64,000 nt of DNA from Ascaphus truei (lineage: Eukaryota; Chordata; Amphibia; Anura; Ascaphidae), in NCBI GenBank assembly GCA_036426205.1, contig CM071568.1, positions 229,620,148 through 229,684,147 on the forward strand. Direction: 5' to 3'. Under the pieces are notes generated by a model. It was given only the letters and a program-made list of their open reading frames with translations, had not been told where the DNA came from and did not search any database. Both the position numbers and the translations under genes were made by a program. Shown piece after piece: positions 44,901-55,155 of this stretch; the stretch's first letter is position 1, and each line of letters begins with the position of its first letter.

Positions 44901-46565
44901 AAATGAGGACATGTTATGATCACGTTCCCCAATGTTCCAGGACTCGAAATTTGCTAGTAGCTTCTACATGTTTGATTATGACCTAAATCCAGGTATTGGC
45001 CCATATCCTGGTTGTGGTTCCTCAATAATTTGGGTCTGGTAATTGTATTTTAGCACCCCAAAAAAATTGTTCCTTTTTTGTAATGCTATCTGCAAATCCC
45101 CAGTCGATGTCTCGATAATTGAATTCAACCACTCGCAAACATGACCCAGTTAGATGCATTCTCCATTTGCAATCAATCTGGCAGGTATTTGGCTTCCTCA
45201 ATCTCACAGCTATTTGGCTGGTTTTACAGCATATCGATAAAAAGATTTCTTTGTACTGTACATCCACTGTGCTAATTTCTATCAACCAAGGTCTCTGCCA
45301 TTTTCTAATTTCCCTTGTCAAAAAACATCTTCCCGTTTATTGCAGTTTAGATCCGGTTAACATTACAGTATAACATCTCCGGCCTCCGCGTCTATTTTGC
45401 TCGATCCTCCCGAAAAAGAAGGAATAACCCTCTAAATATAACCGGCCAGTGCAGTGAGTTTCATCCCACAATGGTTTCAGTAATGCCTATAATATATATG
45501 ACTCCTTGTAGCGCATTATTAAAGCTCCCACCCATTTATCTATAGGACTTAATTGCATAGCAAGCATTGCATTAAGTTTTGTTCACGTATGTTCGATTAG
45601 GTTATCTGCCCGCCTTCTACCTATTGGATTAGTCTTAGAAGTTTTTGTTTAGTATTATCTTATTAATATGGGTTGTCTCCCTGCCTGACAAGCCCCACGT
45701 GTCCCCATTTACCTCTATGACCCTTTCCTACTTCCCATTCATGACTATTCGTCTAGTTCATTATCTGTTTCTTGTCCACTGAGCCCCTCATTATAGTTTA
45801 AAAATCTCTCTAACCTCTCTTTAACATTCTCTCCCCTAGCACAAAAAGATCCCTCTCTCATTGAGGTGCAATCCGTCCTACCATTAAAGATAGCAAACTC
45901 TCAGAAAAGGAGTCCCGGGGCACTAAAATCCCCAAAAACCCTCCTTCCTGCACCACTTTCTTAGTCCTGCCATTAACCTCCCTAATATCTGGCTCTTCCC
46001 TCTGGTAGCCATGGCAGATAGTAGTATTTCAGAAAATACAACCTGGGAAGTCTTGCCTTAAAGCTTGGTGGGCCAGATCACTGAAATAATTTTTTAGGAC
46101 CTTCCCTCTTTCTCTTAACTTTGTCATGGATGCCAACGGGTACCAGACGTTGCCGGGTCAGTCTCAGCTCCTCACAATAATCTGTCTACCAAATGTATCG
46201 AACCGGATGCCCCCAGGGAGCAACAAAACGTTTTGGTTCAATGTGTTAAGGCAAAACAGATTGCCCCTAGTCTACCTCGTAATAATTAAGTCCACCCACC
46301 ACAATCTTTCTGGTCTATGAGTATCCTGAGTCCCCCTCCGTGCTGGAGGCAACTATTCCCCTGACTGCTAGAGAAATCAGTCTCCCACAGCCATGTCATT
46401 CTTGCTCTGACCACTCCCAAATATCTCATTCAAGTCTGGCCAATCTTTGGGATGGGTCAGCTCAGAACGGCCTGCCTCGCTTCTTCCCCCTCGAACACCC
46501 GATTAAAACTGGTTACCCATGAAGCTACCTGTCCTTACTCACAGCTCCACCCCTGACACCACTAG
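41975..46565 (-). pseudogene. decayed near-full-length CR1-group LINE (esterase-type ORF1, AP endonuclease, RT)
   Basis: Read on the minus strand, from 46,565 down to 45,790 there are pieces of an SGNH/esterase-type ORF1 (KLREREGPKK; the complement of CCTTCCTGCACCACTTTCTT). From about 45,500 to 44,050 come pieces of the AP endonuclease (ITETIVG and FNYRDIDWGFADSITKKEQF) and linker. From about 43,150 to 41,975 come RT pieces: AFDMV, then KVVSGVSQGPVLGLLL, then IFAYDT where FADDT is expected, and downstream thumb-region sequence. The element ends near 41,975 in an ACATAGTTACAT-type tail. Many stops and deletions make it long dead, and the catalytic ADD is already AYD. A fold-back element interrupts it at about 43,152-43,996. 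This LINE family is abundant in frog genomes (recalled). Confidence 0.75.
43152..43996. mobile_element. fold-back/Harbinger-like element inserted in the LINE
   Basis: LINE sequence stops after GGTTAGTTTGGCATGACC and resumes at TTGTCTTTACTATTGATGTT. Between them are GGTAGGGTGGGTGG (as at 6330, 6840 and 10,900), a block like 6660-6720 inverted (GATGCCGACGGAGGACAAGG), GC-rich ACACCCGCAGGGACCACACG words like the minisatellite at 9.4 kb, and a right end CTTTGTGAATAGGCCCC. It belongs to the same repeat family as 5.3-11.7 kb. The left end is truncated or unrecognised. Confidence 0.55.
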
Positions 46566-46569
46566 TAGA

Positions 46570-47105
46570 GTATAAAGATGAGGGGTGTCATCGCCAGATA
46601 AACAAAAGCTCTAGCACAGGTACATGATGAAGCTGTGCAGGTCTTCATAAACTTCTTCATTGAACAGCCTTCCAGGTAAAGGTTGATAATTACAGACTGA
46701 AGCAATAACCCCACAAAAGGCCAACCATAAGTGTGGACTAAAAACTAGAGAGCGTTACCAATTTACAGTAAACAGAAACAAAGGCGGCTACTGTAGTTGG
46801 ACAAATTACTAGTACTGTATAATTTTACTAAGTTGCGATAATAATACGTTGAGCACAGCCACTTATCTTGCTAACTTTTTTGAGGGCAAATGTAAAAGGA
46901 GATCACATTGCATTAAAATCTGGAAGTAGTTGCATTTGAAATGTTTTTTCCATTAATTTATTCAATACATATTATCGGCGGACATTCTCGCTCGTGATCA
47001 TCCCCAACTCTGCTTGCTCCAAGGAGTCTTCTCTCTTGCCCTTTGTATTAAAGCACTCATTCAACTTTAAACCTTTTCACTTAGCTCCACACCTCTGGAA
47101 ACCCT
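46570..47105. other. non-coding stretch, nothing recognised
   Basis: Between the 5' end of the decayed LINE and the L2-type tail. No gene is seen. Confidence 0.5.
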
Positions 47106-47495
47106 TCCCATCAATACCCGACTAGCACCCTCCTATCACTCTTTAAGAACCACCTTAAGACACACTGGCTTAAAGCAAGCCCATACAGTATGAGATCACC
47201 GTGGCTCATACTATTCACATGATACTCATAAAGTTGGGCCCCTTCAGATGCACTACCATGACAATGCACTCCTACTGTCTCGTACGTTCTTTTCCTACCT
47301 ACCATTAGATTGTAAAGCTCTACGGCAGAGGGAAGCCTTTCCTAAATGTTACGTTAATGTCTGAGAAGCACTTGATTCCCATGATCTGTTATGGTATATT
47401 TGTTATTATATGAGTGTCACTGTTATACTACTGTGTGAAGCGCTATGTACGTAATAGCGCTATATAAATAAAGGAAAGGACATACATACATACAT
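47106..47495 (+). mobile_element. L2-type LINE 3' end
   Basis: ATTGTAAAGCTCTACGGCAG, then GTGTGAAGCGCTATGTACG and AGCGCTATATAAATAAAGG, followed by an ACATACAT microsatellite. This order is typical of L2-clade 3' UTRs in fish and frogs. No coding part survives, so it is 5' truncated. The SINE at 57,155 uses a related tail. Confidence 0.65.
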
Positions 47496-48660
47496 TACAT
47501 TCTTGGGGCTCTCCTTTAATTCCCACAGCCTCTCTGTCTTATTGTTAAACCCCTTGGACTGCCATATGTTCCCTGCACATGTTGCTATGGAAAAAGTGTT
47601 TGTTATTTGTGACTGACACGATATTAAAAAGGTAGGAATGTGGAGGAATGTGTAAACCCCAGGTTATTCATTTTGCCTCACTGCTAAGAAAGTAGTACTG
47701 TGTGTCGGTTGCGTGTTGATATGTTTATTAGATAGTCCATATATACATGTGTTATGTACAATGTACCCCTCCTCTGGGAGATAACCATGGCTAGTTACGC
47801 TCGTGTGGCTGCTGAGCAATACCTGTTGGTTCAGGAGAGCTGAGGGGGAATCTGCGATTTTTTTGCAAGGAGATCAGGACAGGCTTGGGAGGTCATCTGG
47901 TCGGGGTTGGCCGGCCTCCAAGCTTCCGTGGGTTCTGGGGAAATACCAGAAACAGTCTCCTCCTGAGCCACACTTCCATACACCTCCTCACTGACACTGG
48001 TCCAAGAGGGATATAAATAGAAACGGGCACTTTATGGCACTCAGTCTGCATAGATGTACCACATCAATTACAGGGTTCTCAGGAAGATTCCAGGTTCGGA
48101 TGATGCATGCTCTTGCGTCTGGAGGGCCTTTAGATTATTACAGACAAGTCAGCATTGAGGCCTGTAGGGGGCCTCTCATACTCCCAGGAAGGGAGATGAG
48201 GGAACTCACGTCCACTCATTACAAAGGGTGTGTGATGAACATAAGGACTAACTTCAACAGTTTTTGGCCATTCCCTTAGAGAGAAAAGATAGGGGCAGGC
48301 ATCAAGGTGCTGTACCTATACCAGAGGCTGTTACAGGAAGAAGTCCCACAACATTCTGTCACTCAAAAGGGAGCAGGAGGGGGGGTCAAAAACACCACAG
48401 ATACCTGTCATGCCAGATGCTATGAGAGTTACATGACAGGGAGGAGAGATAGCCAAAGATAACAGATACGGTTGCCAGTGTCCGGGTATGAACTGGACGC
48501 AGTGGCTGGTAATTCCGATGCCTGTCCGGTATATAAAATGGGAGGGTAATACTGGGTAATACCATTTTTTGCAGGGCAAAGGGTTGGCAGCGCAAGGATC
48601 CACATCAGAAAGGGACAGCGGGCCGGAAGAGCCCACCCCGGTGGCAAAGAGGGGGGGGGG
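47496..48660. other. unassigned stretch with short chance frames
   Basis: Frames at about 47,803-47,994 and 48,034-48,279 have no recognised motif. A G run of about 13 sits near 48,650. Confidence 0.4.
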
Positions 48661-48689
48661 GGAAGAAGTCTGGGTCCTTCATGGCAAGA

Positions 48690-48880
48690 AGGTAAGGAAT
48701 TTCACTTGGGGGGGGATGGGAGCCAGGGTTGAGCTGAGGAGATGATGGGGAGCCAGGATGAGGTGGGTGATGGGGAGCCGCATGAGCTGAGATGATGGGG
48801 GCTAGGTGAGCTGAGGAGATGATTGATGGTGGGGCCAGGATGAAGCTGTTGGTGATTGATGGGCGGGGGGAGGTGGGGTA
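48690..48880. repeat. G-rich minisatellite, GATGATGGGGAGCC type
   Basis: Imperfect roughly 30-bp units containing GAGCTGAGGAGATGATGGGG and GAGCCAGGATGAG. Degenerate and strongly purine-biased on the plus strand. Confidence 0.65.
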
Positions 48881-48884
48881 TTTT

Positions 48885-49215
48885 TGAAAATGATTGGGGA
48901 GGGGGGGGGTATTTTTAAATATATTGCGTAGGTGGGGTATATTTTATAAGGATTGGGGGAGGTGGGGGTATATTTATAATGTATTGGGGGATCGGGGGAT
49001 ATATTTCCCTATTTGTTTATTCCGGGAGAGAGTGGGGTATTTTGTATAGTACGGGGGGCGTGGGGAGTATTTTTATATGTAGTTTGGGGAGCTGTGGGGG
49101 TATTTTTATATGTATTAGGTGGGGAGTGGGGGTAGTTGTATATTATGAGGAAGGGATGTGTGGGGCGATTTTTATATGTAGTCGAGGGGCGGTTGGGGGT
49201 ATATTTTATATGTAT
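48885..49215. repeat. G/T-rich minisatellite, GGGGGTATTTTTATATGTA type
   Basis: About nine imperfect units of 30-40 bp with GGGG(G)TATTTTTATATGTAT and GGGGAG words. Open frames on both strands through it are by-products of the repeat. Confidence 0.7.
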
Positions 49216-49219
49216 TAGA

Positions 49220-49984
49220 GGGGCGGACGTTGTGGGGGTCCAGTATTTGGTCCAATATTTTTGGACCGCCACCTGGCAATCCCTAGATACAGATCATGTA
49301 ACATGATATATACAAGTTAAATATCTGTATACATGAGCTTTTTTGCCAACGCACATTTTGGCCCGAATTTTTTTTGATATCGTTCAAAATCTTGCCGCTG
49401 CCCAGGTTAATCTTAATGACCCGTTCGTTTACATAAATTTTAGATTTTTCAGCCATTTGATGAAGCTATTACTCCCCAGCATGATGCTATTGTAAATAGA
49501 AATGTATTTCAGAAACACACATTGTGACGATTCCGCCATAAACTTGAAAAAACGTACATATTGGGAAGTACTGAGTAGCTAAGCAGCAGAACATGGAGCA
49601 CATCGTCGGCATTAAGGGATGTAAAAATACTTTGGCTGCGGTTAGATAAGCCAGTCAATTTAGCAGGTAATGTCAAACCAGTTACCGTACAGTACATAAG
49701 GAAAAGACAATTTCAAGTATAGATTCAAATTAACCGCGCAGGAGTCGATTCACAGATTACATTTATATACTGAACTATTTCTCTGTCATCACAATAATGG
49801 ATCCTTACTCATTCCTGGTTTTCTCATGAAACTTTGAGGCCACAACCACATCTAATAGTCCAGGCGGTTGACTTGAAGTCGGAATTTTGTTTGTGGATAG
49901 ATTTAAGAATGGAGATCACTTCTTCTAATTGATCTGTTTAACCCATGCGGACAGAATAATCCTTTGTTTCAAAGGCAACTTCCA
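49220..49984. other. non-coding stretch, nothing recognised
   Basis: No gene or repeat end supported. Confidence 0.45.
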
Positions 49985-51110
49985 CAACACCAATCATGTA
50001 CCCCCCCCACCCTTACTGTCCGTATCAAATTCGCAGAAACCAACAGCTACGTTCAACACACTCCCCCGGCCGTGCAACGCACAACCCTACGTTCCTTATC
50101 CACCCCACCGCTATTTCCCCACTTGATCTGCCCCCCCACTTCCCCAAACCGCTAATCACTCGACCAGGACCGCCTCCTCCTACATCCCCCAAAGCCATTA
50201 ATCCAAAAACACAACCCCCCGCCAACCCCCCCCCAAGCGCACAAACCCTCACCCCCTCGGAATTCCATCCCCACCACCCCTCATAGCAACACGCAACTCG
50301 TCCGCACACTAGATTCTGACCCCGTTTTTCACACTCAGTCCCCCTCACAACCCCTTCAACCTAACTCCTCACCCACCTGAGCACTCCCAACAACCCCCAG
50401 CTATAGTAAACAGAATCCTGCCCTCTACCCCCGTCCACACCCACCAGACGCGCACGGTTCGTGCCAGAAATACCCGCCGCATGCCCCATCCCCCTCCCGC
50501 CAACCTCATGCAGTGCGGGCCAACACCCCCCCACCATCCCCCCAATCCTCACTTGTCTTCTCCGCACCTACCATCTCCTCTCACCCGCTCCCAGACTATA
50601 CTTCACCTCCCCCCAGTACACACCCATTCGCGTTCTACCCGCATCATACTCCGATGATCCCCCGGACCAACCCCGCATCCCCCCCTCTCACACTTCTCTT
50701 AGCTCGCTCACGGTGTCCCCCCCTCTCGCTCCATCCCTCCTCAGCACCTCCCCGCCAGAACCAATCTCATCGACATCTCACACCCGCCACCCCCCCCCCG
50801 CTACGTCTGAAACCACCTCTCCCAGGTCCTACTCTCCCACCACGCACGACCCCTGGATGTCCGAAACAACATCCTCCGCATCTCCCACTTCCATCTTCTA
50901 CCTCTACCAATACGACAAAGCACCAAGTCTCCCCTCGCGCATTGCGCTTCAAGACCCTTTCTCAACCCCCGATCACGCCCGCCACCCTCCAACCACCCAG
51001 GTGCTTGATGCTTTCGCTATCCCAGTGGAATCCTGGCTCTCGTTTCACATCCTCTCCTCACCACCCCGCCTCACAGCTTCACTGTGTTACCGTACTTTCA
51101 AATGGTGAGT
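49985..51110. other. strongly C-rich, G-poor block with overlapping open frames
   Basis: About 1.1 kb in which C far outnumbers G on the plus strand. Two plus-strand frames (50,461-51,108 and 50,513-51,175) and several minus-strand frames are all open because C-rich codons rarely make stops. The translations are Pro/Ser/Thr-rich with no conserved motif. One end frame contains DPWMSETTSSASPTS and YLYQYDKAPSLPSR, so a decayed Gag-like protein cannot be excluded. The edges are abrupt, suggesting an inserted element. Confidence 0.35.
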
Positions 51111-52144
51111 TTAGGGGTAATTTTGTCTTCTGTCAGTTTTGGGTGAGAGCTGTTATTGTTTGTTCAGCAGTGTAGGAGGAGACTCTTTGGGCTTTATAGG
51201 CTAACCAGTCAGAGAAAACGAATCTTCAACATGGGCATTATGTTAAAACTACAGTTGCGTCCTCGCTAATCCGGAGGAAATCCGTCCCGCAAACCTATGT
51301 CGGGATAAAGGACGTAAGGACTATGTTAATCGTTGTGGGGTGCGCGTCGGCATAGTGGTTCCAACGACCGATAATGGCGTCCCAGCGGAATGCATATCGG
51401 CATCGGGGAAAGGCATTAGACGGAAACGCGACCACTCGGATATCGATGAACCAACCTTGTACAATGCAAATAGTGGCATGAAATTCCGGACATTGATAAA
51501 ATTAAAAACTAGGAGGTCTATGTAACTTTTGTTTGTCTCTGGGTTAAACATCGAAGAAAGCTGATAATCAAGTACTAGATTCCTATTCCCAGGACTCAGT
51601 TGCGCAAAACTACATGAAAGTATGACCCAAACGTCACAGGCACTTTTGTTGAACCATGACCTTGGGTTTTGTGCAATTCATTTTGGACAAAACACTTGTA
51701 GTTTCACCCAAAAAATCTCAAACATGATCCAGAATCCTGCACCCAGGGTCTTTGTTAGTGAGGGAGTATAGATACCTGTAAACAACATTTAGATACCTAT
51801 TAAAAAAGGCTATTTAAATAATTTTTTTAGCATAGAACCTCTCCCTCGGACCCTCAATGGTGGATCTCCAGGGGCCGCAAAAATTATTGCAGCATCTAAG
51901 ATTGATGTTGCAATTTCTAGCGTGTGAAGCTTTGTGAATATATCATGTGACAGCGTTGTTGTGTAAACAAAAAAAAAATTAAAAAACTGCAAAACAATTT
52001 GTGAAACACATTGGTGAAAGTGGCACATATCTATGGGAATCAACAGAGTGATTTACTTGCACATTTGTCTTGTTGGATGGAGGTGGATCCCCTCCCCCTG
52101 CAAATTTTAGGTGCTCGCGGAGTGTCCGGGCGAATGCGTCATGG
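51111..52144. other. unassigned stretch with a CpG-rich block
   Basis: At about 51,252-51,470 a CpG-rich block starts GTTGCGTCCTCGCTAATCCG, like the terminal sequence of pogo/Tigger-type MITEs, but no inverted partner was found. The remainder is AT-rich. It ends abruptly at the junction with Myb-like exon 4 near 52,145. Confidence 0.35.
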
Positions 52145-52447
52145 CAGACCACAAGCCCTGCCCGTGAACAGTCACTGGCCACAAGCCCTGCCCATGAACA
52201 GTCACTGGCCACGAGCCCTGCCCGTGATCAGTCACTGCCCACAAGCCCTGCCCGCGATCAGTCACAGCCCACAAGCCCTGCCCGTGATCAGTCACTGCCC
52301 ACAAGCCCTGCCCGTGATCAGTCACTGGCCACAAGCCCTGCCCGTGAAGTGCCACAGGCCACTCAAAGTGGCTCTCTTGTGACTCAAGTTGTAGCCAAAC
52401 TCGCTCTCGCTCTCAAAAGGAAAAAAAATAATAAATGTTATAATTAA
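52145..52447 (+). pseudogene. Myb-like protein exon 4, 3' fragment, basic tail deleted
   Basis: Seven TSPAREQSLA-type repeats, then PAREVPQATQSGSLVTQVVAK as in copy B at 18,661-22,481. Compared with copy B, 40 bases after GTAGCCAAAC are missing and TCGCTC is added. This removes the KRKRK basic cluster and shifts the frame to end LKRKKNNKCYN at 52,447. The 5' part of the gene is absent. Confidence 0.8.
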
Positions 52448-52966
52448 GTAAAAATGTCTTTGGCCTTGTTTTGTTGACTTCAGATTATCTAATGAATATT
52501 GTATGTATGGTGAAGACCTGTTGTTTCCAAACATTCAAGTATGTCATTGTACACGTGAAGTTTTGGAAATGTTAACAGTCCTAATGAATGGTGTTATGAA
52601 TATTTATGTATTAATCATCTGCTCAGTAATGGTCCACCAGGACCCACTTGCTATGTTTAGAGAAGCTGCCATTTACTTACCTGCAAAACATTGTATTTGG
52701 GTGTGTTACTTGATGTAATCATTGCATGTAAATAATATTCACATGCAATAAAAAACACACATCTATTTAACTGCTAACATCTTTCTTGTCAGTGTACAGC
52801 ATGATTAAGTGTAAAATATTACTTACCTTCACCTTGCTTGAACATTCTAATTTTGTCCTTTAATCATTTAGGAGTTCTGTTTTCAATAACATATCTGTGA
52901 ATGTTTAGTAATATATATGTAGTATGTATGGATATATGTACACACACACACAGTGTGTGTACACGT

Positions 52967-53026
<60 letters not shown>

Positions 53027-53480
53027 TGTACTATCTAAACTGGTATACATGTATTTTCAGAAAACATACACTTAATGCTTCCTTCTCAAAACACAGTATT
53101 GTAATAATACAGGCCTACTGTTTGTGAAAGATACTTACTGTGAGCCTATAACAGTATGGGCGTTAAACAATTATTAATCACTTCATTCACTCATGTTTAC
53201 CACCATTTAATTAGGTTTCATACAAGGCCTATTTACTGCCATCAATATGATCTGTGTAGAACTGGATTACATAGATATATTATTGGTTGTAACACTACAG
53301 GCCTTCTCAATTAAAAAAAGGCGTTGTTTGATGGTAAATCACAATTGCTCACAAGCCAATGTCAAAGGCCATACAACATTGTAAGCCTCTATTATTTAAA
53401 CCTTTAAATAAATCACACCAATATTAAAATCCCTCTTTACATATAAGCCATTAAATATTGTAATATACACACACATTAAA
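52440..53480. other. AT-rich spacer, second copy
   Basis: Counterpart of 22,490-23,531, with shorter CA/TG and longer TA simple repeats (about 52,940-53,020). It continues unbroken across the point where the first copy has the N gap. No gene. Confidence 0.6.
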
Positions 53481-53504
53481 AGGGGGGTGGGACCACAGAG
53501 ACAG

Positions 53505-53685
53505 TAGGGAGAGGGGAAGAGATGAGAGAAGTAAAGAGAGAGAGAGAGATTTGAGAGAGAGAGATAGAGAGGAGAGAGAAGGAGATAGGGAGAGGTATAT
53601 TATAGATTTATGACCGTCAGCTATATATAATATATTATATATATATATATATTATATTATAGAGATATATATATATATATATATA

Positions 53686-53733
<48 letters not shown>

Positions 53734-53735
53734 CC
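53505..53735. repeat. GA-rich then TA-rich simple repeats
   Basis: Same as 23,640-23,860 with different array lengths. Confidence 0.8.
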
Positions 53736-54171
53736 AATACTAACACTACTTAACTCTGAGCAGTCAGGGAGTTAACCAGACTGAAAAATGACACTGAAAT
53801 GTTGAGAAAAAAAAAAAAGATTACAACATTTGCAGGTGTCTGTGTATTTATATATGGCGTGTAAGCACTATTTCATAAAGCGTTCAATGTTCTTTCCTCA
53901 AACCACAGTGTTTTTTAATTAAAATGTTACAGTGTTTTGAGAAGTAGTAGATAAAAGTAGCTTAATATGGATCACCCTGAAATGCCCTACCAGAAACCAC
54001 AAATGTGAACAATTATTTGTACAACTCCAATTGGTGTAGAAAACGAGTAAAAGAAAAGAAAACATTTTGTGAACCTTGGAATGCAAAGACACTAAATAGA
54101 TAACATTCTACTAGGTTGACCATTCTGCGCAGACAAAATTCTAGTTCAGTCAGATTTTGTGTTAAGCTGCA

Positions 54172-54842
54172 ATGGCTAACGATATCATTCAAAAAACGCA
54201 TCCACACAAAGGATATAAAAGGATGATAGCTGAGGCGATCGTATCAACTGCGGAACAGAAAGCAAACGTGGGCCAAATCTATGATTTCATTAGAACAAAG
54301 TATCCTTATTACCAAGAAACTGGGCGGGCGCGAAATTTTAAATCCTCTGTAAGATTCACTTTATCAACTAATGAATGTTTTGAACGTGTGCAGGATAACC
54401 TACAAGAAAGGTATGGTTTTTGGCACATTGCTAAGGAAAATAAAATCACCGTGGAACACGGCACATATATTCTGCTAAATAGCATATTTATTCCTAATAA
54501 CAATAGCAATGGATCCGCTACTACTGTTCCGTGTGAATCGATACCTGCTACAATATCTGCACCCTCCATTCCTGAAACAACACATTCTACAAGAACATAA
54601 CTACTATGATTTTTTACCAAGCCTTTCTGCTGCAAACGCATTCGAATGGATAACCGAAGAAATGAACCTACCTCCGGACCAATTGTTTGAAGAAGGCAGT
54701 GGCGATTCCTGTTGAGCGCCTCATGGAAGAGATGTGTGTCATACAGGATTCAGCGTTTGGGTCAACCATGGGTGCAAATGCATTGGTTTTCTGGAGCGAC
54801 CAGTTGCAGGCAGACGAAGTGTTACTTCTACAAGAATGGTAA
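54172..54842 (+). CDS. transposon-borne forkhead (winged-helix) domain protein
   Basis: From ATG at 54,172 the first about 142 codons are open. Residues about 12-95 follow the forkhead plan: YKRMIAEAI (helix 1), VGQIYDFIRTKYPYY (helix 2 and turn), NFKSSVRFTLSTNECFERV (recognition helix 3, residues 55-73), YGFWHIAKEN (wing 1). Consensus forkheads have W-x-N-S-I-R-H-x-L-S in helix 3; here Asn is Ser58 and His is Phe62, while Arg61, Leu64 and Ser65 remain, so base contacts may differ. A Ser/Thr/Pro-rich linker follows, then AANAFEWITEEM, an acidic stretch and DEVLLLQEW before TAA at 54,840. Two one-base gains (near 54,595 and 54,709) break the frame; the first copy lacks both, giving about 222 residues. 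It sits between the Myb-like and transposase genes, convergent with the latter. A nuclear DNA-binding role is inferred. No introns seen. Confidence 0.75.
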
Positions 54843-55155
54843 ATATAACAATCGTTATGCCTTGACTCAGCGTTAAAAGTTTTTTTTTTTTGTAACCACC
54901 ATTTTTACTTTAAATGCGTGGATACAGCGTAACATTGCAGACTGCATAACATGTAGCGATCACAAACGGAATAAATAAACGTACTTTCCCATCCCTTTAA
55001 ACATATTAGCAACATGTTACCATTACTGTAACACACACCTGTTTTTTTATCATGCAACATCTAAAAAAAAACCCGGTCGACCACATATGACGTGGGACCC
55101 TTGTCATGTGCCAAGGCGTCCTTAAAAAGGATTACGGATTTAAGTCCCACCCCCA
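54843..55155. other. spacer downstream of the forkhead-like gene
   Basis: Poly-T near 54,878. No clear AATAAA directly after the stop (AATAAATAAA occurs at about 54,969 and could serve). Nothing else is recognised. Confidence 0.45.

Noticed and set aside
50461..51175. Two overlapping 215-220-residue proteins
   Set aside because: Both frames and the opposite strand are open because of extreme C-richness. No conserved motif is present.
51252..51470. pogo/Tigger MITE
   Set aside because: The left end resembles one (CCTCGCTAATCCG), but no inverted right end or TA duplication was found.
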